Shown: one piece after another, positions 59,253 through 64,000 of the stretch
Layout: the number at the start of each line of letters is the position of its first letter
Numbering within the stretch: position 1 is the stretch's first letter
Origin: Rhodocyclales bacterium
GTDB taxonomy: Bacteria; Pseudomonadota; Gammaproteobacteria; Burkholderiales; Rhodocyclaceae
Direction: 5' to 3'
NCBI GenBank assembly: GCA_016235745.1
Contig: JACRJA010000037.1
Location: 1-64,000 of the forward strand
Length of the DNA: 64,000 nucleotides
Notes under the pieces: generated by a model
Databases searched by the model: none
What the model saw: the letters and a program-made list of their open reading frames with translations, nothing else
What the model was told of the DNA's origin: nothing
Translations under genes and position numbers: made by a program

Positions 59253-59792
59253 CTCAGCGGCGAGCGCCTGTCTTTCTTGTCTGTACCATCCCATGGCGGG
59301 AGTTGGCTACAATCCCCATTCAGTTCCCTTCCCGCCGCGAGGCAAGACGACATGGCGTTGAACACCGAGCATCTGCGCACCACCCTGCGCGCCCTGGACG
59401 CTGCCGTCGAGCGATTCCGCCATGCCGAAAGCGTCGGTGACGAGCTCGAGCGGGAAATCCTGCGCATGGCCATCGTCAAGGGGTTCGAACTCTCGCAAGA
59501 AGTCTGCTTCAAACTGCTCAAACGCCAGCTCAAAGCGTACGGTCACACGGCCCGCCAGATCGAAAGCCTGCCCTTCAAGGAAGTCTTACGCCTCGCCACC
59601 CGGCATGGTCTCTTGACGCTCGAAGAAACCGAGCGCTGGTTTGCCTATCGGGACAACCGCAACGATACCGCCCATGACTACGGTGAGGCATTCGTCGCGG
59701 AGACCTTGGCGCTCATCCCCGACTTTCTGCGCGATGCCTGGGCGCTCGAATCGCGCCTCACGGCCGGACCGGACGGAGATCGAATGTCATGA
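58977..59792 (+). CDS. Cas1 N-terminal fragment fused in frame to HepT (chimeric reading frame)
   Basis: A 271-codon open frame with two unrelated parts. Residues 1-92 match the N-terminal beta domain of Cas1 (TLYLDRSGTILEASGEV, RIPIKFLERVVIRA, VPVLILDGR, HNDARRRWDQ). Homology then stops abruptly; the helical catalytic domain of Cas1 (about 230 residues) is missing. Residues 93-125 look like former non-coding DNA, and residues 126-271 are a complete HepT toxin with its own start at 59352. Whether the chimera is translated is unknown; the Cas1 part lacks all catalytic residues. Confidence 0.7.
   Translation: MTTLYLDRSGTILEASGEVLGLRDAAGRLKRRIPIKFLERVVIRARCHLDSSTLASLAAHEVPVLILDGRAGRWLSHWVGAPHNDARRRWDQLSGERLSFLSVPSHGGSWLQSPFSSLPAARQDDMALNTEHLRTTLRALDAAVERFRHAESVGDELEREILRMAIVKGFELSQEVCFKLLKRQLKAYGHTARQIESLPFKEVLRLATRHGLLTLEETERWFAYRDNRNDTAHDYGEAFVAETLALIPDFLRDAWALESRLTAGPDGDRMS
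59352..59792 (+). CDS. hepT: HepT-like HEPN toxin
   Basis: A 146-residue all-helical protein of the HI0074/HepT family (nucleotidyltransferase substrate-binding). It carries the RNase signature R-x4-H-x-Y as RNDTAHDY near 105-112; the tyrosine is the residue adenylylated by MntA in characterised pairs. Features include VGDELEREILRMAIVKGFELSQEVCFKLLK. The ATG has GAGG about nine bases upstream and a TACAAT box at 59308-59313. Four-base overlap with mntA (ATGA). Role: toxin of a type VII toxin-antitoxin system, by family. Confidence 0.88.
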   Translation: MALNTEHLRTTLRALDAAVERFRHAESVGDELEREILRMAIVKGFELSQEVCFKLLKRQLKAYGHTARQIESLPFKEVLRLATRHGLLTLEETERWFAYRDNRNDTAHDYGEAFVAETLALIPDFLRDAWALESRLTAGPDGDRMS

Positions 59793-60175
59793 CCGCCTCC
59801 CTGTCCCTCGACCTGCCCGCCCGCTATCTGGACGAGGTATGCACCCTCTTGCGGCGTCATGTTCCCGGCCATGAGGTCTGGGCTTACGGTAGCCGGGTAA
59901 GGGGCGAGGCGCACGCGGCAAGCGACCTCGATCTGGTCGTGCGCGACCCGCTCGACCCCCATCGCCCCTGCCCGGCGCTGGCGGCGCTACGCCGCGCCTT
60001 GCGCGACAGCGACCTGCCGATCTCGGTCGACGTGCAGGACTGGGCGCGCCTGCCCGAGCCGTTTCGCCAGGAGATCGAACGGGGCTACGCCGTCATCCAG
60101 CAGGGGGAGGTTCCGTCTGGTTCGTCCCCCGCCGCGCCAGCAGCTCCCGCGCGTGCTCGCGGGTCGTGTCGGTGA
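59789..60175 (+). CDS. mntA: MntA-like nucleotidyltransferase antitoxin
   Basis: A 128-residue minimal nucleotidyltransferase with the hallmark YGSRVRGEAHAASDLDLVV (GS-x10-DxD near 32-48) and a further acidic site VDVQDW near 82. In known HepT-MntA systems it neutralises the toxin by adding AMP to its tyrosine. The last 20 residues are Ala/Pro/Arg-rich and read through the 3' end of the opposing recN gene, overlapping it by 83 bases; they probably are not part of the ancestral protein. Confidence 0.88.
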   Translation: MTASLSLDLPARYLDEVCTLLRRHVPGHEVWAYGSRVRGEAHAASDLDLVVRDPLDPHRPCPALAALRRALRDSDLPISVDVQDWARLPEPFRQEIERGYAVIQQGEVPSGSSPAAPAAPARARGSCR

Positions 60176-61781
60176 TTTCCAGCCCGCCCAGCATGCGGGC
60201 GATCTCCTCGACGCGGGCGGCCGGTTCGAGCGCTTCGACGCGAGTGTGCATGGCGCCGCCCTCTTCTTCTTTCCACACGCGCAGCTGCCAGTCGGCCCAG
60301 GCGGCCACTTGCGGCAGGTGCGTCACCGCCAGTACCTGCCGGTCGCGGCCGAGCTGCCATAGCGAGCGGCCGACGATCTCGGCCACCGCGCCGCCGATGC
60401 CGACGTCGACTTCGTCGAAGATGAGAGTGGGCGTATCGCTCGCGCGGCTGGCGATCACCTGGATCGCCAGGCCGATGCGCGAGAGTTCCCCGCCCGAGGC
60501 TACGCGGGCAAGAGGCGAGAGCGTCTGGCTCGGGTTGGCGGCGACGCGAAATTCCACCCGCTCCAGGCCCGTGGCCGCAGGCTCGCCGGGCACGAGCGCG
60601 GCCTCGAAGCGCCCGCCTTTCATCGCCAACGTCTGCATGGCCGCGCTCACCTCGGCCGAGAGCCATTCGGCCGTCTCGCGCCGGCGGGTGCTGAGCTCGC
60701 GGGCGGCCGCGAAAGAAGCCGACTCGGCGGCGCGCACCTCGGCTTCGAGCCGTTCGAGGTCGGCGCTCTCTTCCAGGGCGGCGAGGCGCGCGCGCCAGCG
60801 TTCGGCCAGGGCGAAAAGCTCCTCGGGCGACACGCGGTAGCGGCGGGCGAATTCGTCGATGACGGCAAGGCGCCGTTCGAGTTCGGCGAGCCGCGCCGGA
60901 TCGTGCTCGAAGGCGTCGAGATAGCGCCTCAGGCTGGCGGCGGCTTCCTGCACGCCGATGCGCGCCTCGCTCACCAGCTGCACGGCTTCGGCCAGGCGCG
61001 CGTCGTAGTCGAGGCTGCCGGCGAGCGCGCGTTCGGCCTGCCCCAGCAATCCTTGCGCCGAGGGTTCGTCTTCGCTGAGAAGCGCCGCCGCTTGCGCTAC
61101 CTGGTGCAGCAGCTGCGCCGCGTGCGCGAGCCGCCGGTGTTCCTGCTGCACATCTTCCCATTCACCGGGGTGAAGCGCCAGACGCTCCCACTCCTGCAGC
61201 TGCCACAGCAGACGCTCGCGTTCCTCGCCCAGGCTCGCCTGCCGCTCGCGCGCCGCGGCAAGGCGCTCGCGCGCTTCCTCCCAGGCGGCGAAACGGCGCC
61301 GCACCTCCTCGGCGAGCGCTTCGGCCCCGGCGAGCCGGTCGAGCATGCGCCGCTGCACCGCGCCTTCGAGCAGCGCGTGGTGGGCGTGCTGGCCGTGGAT
61401 GTCGGCGATCCAGGCGCCGAACTCGCGCAGCGCGGCCGCCGGCACCGGCACGGCCTCGATCCAGGCGCGCGAACGGCCCGAGCGCTCAATCACCCGGCGC
61501 AGCAGCAGGGTGTCGCCCTCGGCCTCGATGCCGTGCGCTTCGAGCCAAGCGCGCGCCTCCGCCGCCGGCGGCAGGGTGCATTCGAGCGCCACTTCGGCGC
61601 GTTCGGCCCCCTGGCGGATCACCTCGGCACTGGCGCGCCCGCCGAGCAGGAGGTCGAGCGCATCGAGCAGGATGGACTTGCCCGCGCCGGTCTCGCCGGT
61701 GAGCACGCCGAAGCCGGGCGCGAAATCGAGCGCCAGCTCGCGCACCAGCACAAACTCGCGGATGGTCAAGCGAACGAGCAC
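60093..61781 (-). CDS. recN: DNA repair protein RecN
   Basis: SMC-like ATPase acting in double-strand-break repair. The 562-residue protein has Walker A TGETGAGKSILLDALDLL near 29-46, long coiled coils (about 155-210 and 285-355), the ABC signature VASGGELSRIGLAI near 430 and Walker B LIFDEVDVGIGG near 462. GTG start with GGAGGAG upstream. The extreme C-terminus after ELLARRG overlaps mntA and may be altered by the insertion. Precedes nothing on its strand; nadK is upstream by 18 bases. Confidence 0.96.
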   Translation of the reverse strand: MLVRLTIREFVLVRELALDFAPGFGVLTGETGAGKSILLDALDLLLGGRASAEVIRQGAERAEVALECTLPPAAEARAWLEAHGIEAEGDTLLLRRVIERSGRSRAWIEAVPVPAAALREFGAWIADIHGQHAHHALLEGAVQRRMLDRLAGAEALAEEVRRRFAAWEEARERLAAARERQASLGEERERLLWQLQEWERLALHPGEWEDVQQEHRRLAHAAQLLHQVAQAAALLSEDEPSAQGLLGQAERALAGSLDYDARLAEAVQLVSEARIGVQEAAASLRRYLDAFEHDPARLAELERRLAVIDEFARRYRVSPEELFALAERWRARLAALEESADLERLEAEVRAAESASFAAARELSTRRRETAEWLSAEVSAAMQTLAMKGGRFEAALVPGEPAATGLERVEFRVAANPSQTLSPLARVASGGELSRIGLAIQVIASRASDTPTLIFDEVDVGIGGAVAEIVGRSLWQLGRDRQVLAVTHLPQVAAWADWQLRVWKEEEGGAMHTRVEALEPAARVEEIARMLGGLEITDTTREHARELLARRGTNQTEPPPAG

Positions 61782-61799
61782 TTCTCCTCCTCCCGCGCC

Positions 61800-62681
61800 T
61801 CAGCCGCGCGGCAACGCGCTCCAGTGCAGTTTCTCGCGCAGCATGGCGAAATAGCAGTATTGCCGCGGATGCAGCAGCCGCACGCCGCGCTGTGCCCGCT
61901 GGATGCGCAGCACGTCGCCCGGCAGCATCTCGATGCGCCCCTGCCCGTCGAAATGCACGTCGGCCATGTGGCCCGGCAGGAGTTCGATCTCGATGGTACA
62001 GCGATCGGGCAAAGTGACCGGCCGCGCCGTGAGCGCGTGCGGGCACAACGGCACCAGGGCGATGCCATCCACCCCCGGGTGCAGGATGGGTCCATTGGCC
62101 GAGAGCGCGTAGGCGGTGGACCCGGTGGGCGTGGCCACGATCATGCCGTCGGAGCGCTGGGTATAGACGTAGGCGCCATCCACGGTGAGGCGGAATTCGA
62201 TCATCCGCCCCAGGTCGCCCTTGTTGAGCACGATGTCGTTGAGCGCATGGCTGGAGGTGAGCACCTTGTCGCCGCGCAGCAGCTGCCCGAAGAGCATGGA
62301 GCGTACTTCTTCCTGATAGTCGCCGGCGAGGATCTCGGCAAGCCTGGCCAGCGCCTCCTCGCGCGGAATGTCGGTGAGGAAGCCGACGCGCCCCTGGTTG
62401 ATGCCCACGAGCGGCACGTCGTGATGGACGAGATGACGCGCGGCGTTCAACATCGTGCCGTCTCCGCCGACGATCACCGCCAGGTCGATCTGCGTTCCCA
62501 GGCGGGCGTAGGGAAGCGCCGGAAAAGGAGCGCAGTTGCCGAGCGAACTCGCCGTCTCCGCCTCGATCAAAACGTGATAACCTCGTTCATGCAGAAACCG
62601 CGCCGTCTCGACCAGCGCCGCGGCGACTTCCGCCGATTGGTGCTTGCCGATCAGACCGATGGAGGTAAATGGATTCGCCAT
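61800..62681 (-). CDS. nadK: NAD kinase
   Basis: Phosphorylates NAD to NADP. The 293-residue protein has the GGDGTMLNAAR motif near 71-81 with the catalytic Asp, the GINQGRVGFLTDI segment near 97, and TPTGSTAYALSANGP near 178. The ATG giving MANPFTSIGLIGK was selected within a long frame whose upstream part is antisense to hrcA. Divergent from hrcA and followed by recN, the conserved order in betaproteobacteria. Confidence 0.97.
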   Translation of the reverse strand: MANPFTSIGLIGKHQSAEVAAALVETARFLHERGYHVLIEAETASSLGNCAPFPALPYARLGTQIDLAVIVGGDGTMLNAARHLVHHDVPLVGINQGRVGFLTDIPREEALARLAEILAGDYQEEVRSMLFGQLLRGDKVLTSSHALNDIVLNKGDLGRMIEFRLTVDGAYVYTQRSDGMIVATPTGSTAYALSANGPILHPGVDGIALVPLCPHALTARPVTLPDRCTIEIELLPGHMADVHFDGQGRIEMLPGDVLRIQRAQRGVRLLHPRQYCYFAMLREKLHWSALPRG

Positions 62682-62750
62682 GCCCCGGATTATTCCACAA
62701 CTCGGCGACGATCGGCGCCGTCGCACGGCAGACTTCCGGAGGGAAGAACG

Positions 62751-63779
62751 ATGATGCTCGACCCGCGCAGCCGCATCCTGCTCAAAACGCTGATCGAGCG
62801 CTACATCGCCGAAGGGCAACCGATCGGCTCGCGCACCCTGTCGCGCGCAAGCGGCCTCGACCTGTCTCCGGCCACGGTGCGCAACGTGATGAGCGATCTC
62901 GATGAGCTCGGGCTCGTCTATAGCCCGCACGCCTCGGCCGGGCGCGTACCCACGGCCAAGGGATACCGCTTCTTCATCGACGCGCTGCTCACCGTGGCGC
63001 CGCTCGAGGAAGGAACCCGCGCCGAGATCGAGGCCAATCTCCAGCCCGATCAACCGCACAAGCTCCTCAGGAAAGCTTCCGAGCTGCTCTCGGAGCTCAC
63101 CCATTTCGCCGGCGTCGTCATCGTGCCGCCACGCGACCAGGAGCGCGTGCGCCAGATCGAGCTCGTGCCCTTGAGCGGTAACCGGGTGCTGCTGATCGTA
63201 GTCACCCAAAGCGGCGACGTGCAAAACCGCCTGCTGCACACGCCCCGCCCCTTCAGCGCGAGCGAGCTCGAGCAGGCGAGCAACTTCTTGAGCAGCCGCT
63301 TCGCCGGCCACACGCTCGACGAGATCCGCGCCCTCTTGCGCGACGAACTGGCCAAGCTGCAAGACCACGTCTCCGAACTGATGCGCCTCGCGCTCTCGCC
63401 CACGGCACTCACCGACGAGGACGAAGACTGCCTGGTGGCTGGCGAGACGAACCTCCTCGAAGTCGACGATTTCACCACCAACATGCAGCACCTGCGCGAA
63501 CTCTTCCGCCTCTTCGAAGAGCGCACGGCGCTGCTGCAGCTCCTGGAGCTCGCCCAGCGCGCGCGCGGCGTGCAGATCTTCATCGGTGCCGAATCCGGGC
63601 TGGAGGAGCTCGAAGGGTGCTCGGTGATCACCGCCAATTACACTTTCGACGGGCGCATGCTCGGCTCGATCGGCGTGATCGGCCCCAACCGCATGGCCTA
63701 CGAGCGGGTGATCCCCATCGTCGAACTCACGGCGCAGCGCCTGTCGCAGGCGCTCGCCGCCACTGCCGAAGAACGCTAA
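62751..63779 (+). CDS. hrcA: Heat-inducible transcription repressor HrcA
   Basis: Represses groE/dnaK-type heat-shock operons by binding CIRCE elements. The 342-residue protein has the N-terminal winged helix ([29 protein letters not shown], given by its two helices) and the GAF-like domain, with [16 protein letters not shown] near 57-72 and a C-terminal [18 protein letters not shown] good GGAGGG ribosome site precedes the ATG. No CIRCE inverted repeat is visible in the hrcA-nadK gap. Confidence 0.96.
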   Translation: MMLDPRSRILLKTLIERYIAEGQPIGSRTLSRASGLDLSPATVRNVMSDLDELGLVYSPHASAGRVPTAKGYRFFIDALLTVAPLEEGTRAEIEANLQPDQPHKLLRKASELLSELTHFAGVVIVPPRDQERVRQIELVPLSGNRVLLIVVTQSGDVQNRLLHTPRPFSASELEQASNFLSSRFAGHTLDEIRALLRDELAKLQDHVSELMRLALSPTALTDEDEDCLVAGETNLLEVDDFTTNMQHLRELFRLFEERTALLQLLELAQRARGVQIFIGAESGLEELEGCSVITANYTFDGRMLGSIGVIGPNRMAYERVIPIVELTAQRLSQALAATAEER

Positions 63780-63789
63780 AGGAGCCTGC

Positions 63790-64000
63790 ATGGCCCGCTA
63801 CACCCCCGAACCGCCCTTTCGCCACGACCAGCCGCAGCGCACCGGCGTACTGCTCGTCAATCTCGGCACCCCGGCCGCTCCCACGCCCGAGGCCGTGCGC
63901 CCCTTTCTGCGCGAATTTCTCTCCGATCCGCGCGTCATCGAGCTGCCGCGCTGGCTGTGGCAGACGATCCTGAACCTCTTCATCCTGCCGCGCCGCCCCA
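63790..64000 (+). CDS. hemH: Ferrochelatase, 5' part (runs off the window)
   Basis: Inserts iron into protoporphyrin IX in the last step of heme synthesis. Seventy codons are present, including the family start [37 protein letters not shown] (seen as consecutive short motifs [21 protein letters not shown]) and the [11 protein letters not shown] segment. Starts ten bases after hrcA with GGAG upstream; hrcA-hemH linkage is typical of betaproteobacteria. Confidence 0.95.
   Translation, partial: MARYTPEPPFRHDQPQRTGVLLVNLGTPAAPTPEAVRPFLREFLSDPRVIELPRWLWQTILNLFILPRRP

Noticed and set aside
62682-62750. CIRCE operator upstream of hrcA
   Set aside because: No TTAGCACTC-N9-GAGTGCTAA or near match is present in the gap.
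60903-63779. Single 958-codon frame covering recN antisense and hrcA
   Set aside because: Only the part from 62751 encodes HrcA; the rest is antisense to recN and nadK.

Overview
This 64 kb window is GC-rich, densely packed bacterial chromosome. Gene order (rpsF-priB-rpsR-rplI-dnaB; lepA-lepB-DUF4845-rnc-era-recO-pdxJ-acpS-nagZ; yceD-rpmF-plsX-fabHDG-acpP-fabF; dapB-carA-carB-greA with yhbY/rlmE; recN-nadK next to hrcA-hemH), the single-stranded-DNA-binding PriB, BamE, ClpS/ClpA and a 1010-residue RNase E all point to a betaproteobacterium. A Hydrogenophilaceae/Rhodocyclaceae-type relative is my inference from gene content only; no 16S gene lies inside the window.

Layout. 1-225: leader of an rRNA operon transcribed leftward out of the window (tandem promoters plus boxA). 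297-6798: replication, ribosome and repair genes on the minus strand (dnaB, rplI, rpsR, priB, rpsF, pgsA, uvrC, nagZ). 6813-15736: a long minus-strand block of lipid-, RNA- and envelope-related housekeeping genes ending with the sigma-E module (rpoE-rseA-mucB-glutaredoxin). 15880-24156: nadB facing ygfX, then the fatty-acid synthesis cluster driven by a strong promoter before yceD. 24206-37000: maf, an RsmI-like methylase, a HAD phosphatase, rluC, rne, uvrB, an aminotransferase, clpS and clpA. 37001-40912: a HicBA toxin-antitoxin pair, rraA, isocitrate lyase, rlmE and yhbY. 40916-47813: greA, carB, carA, dapB, bamE and fur.

Accessory content is concentrated at 47861-60175. The first part is a complete acetone-utilisation locus: a sigma-54-dependent activator, an acyl/acetoacetyl-CoA ligase and the three acetone carboxylase subunits, preceded by a textbook sigma-54 promoter. 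Acetone is carboxylated to acetoacetate, activated and thiolysed to acetyl-CoA. Isocitrate lyase, encoded about 10 kb away, would allow growth on that acetyl-CoA. The second part is a small defence remnant: an MFS transporter, an intact-looking cas2, and the N-terminal quarter of cas1 running in frame into a HepT (HEPN) toxin, followed by its MntA nucleotidyltransferase antitoxin. MntA's 3' end overlaps recN. No CRISPR array or effector cas gene is visible. The window closes with recN, nadK, hrcA and the start of hemH.

Regulatory structure is readable in several places: terminators after rplI, uvrB, aceA, dapB and the acetone operon; a terminator-like hairpin at the very start of the predicted carA transcript; a perfect palindrome at the aceA promoter; and two promoters (clpS, yceD) placed so close to their start codons that the transcripts should be leaderless.
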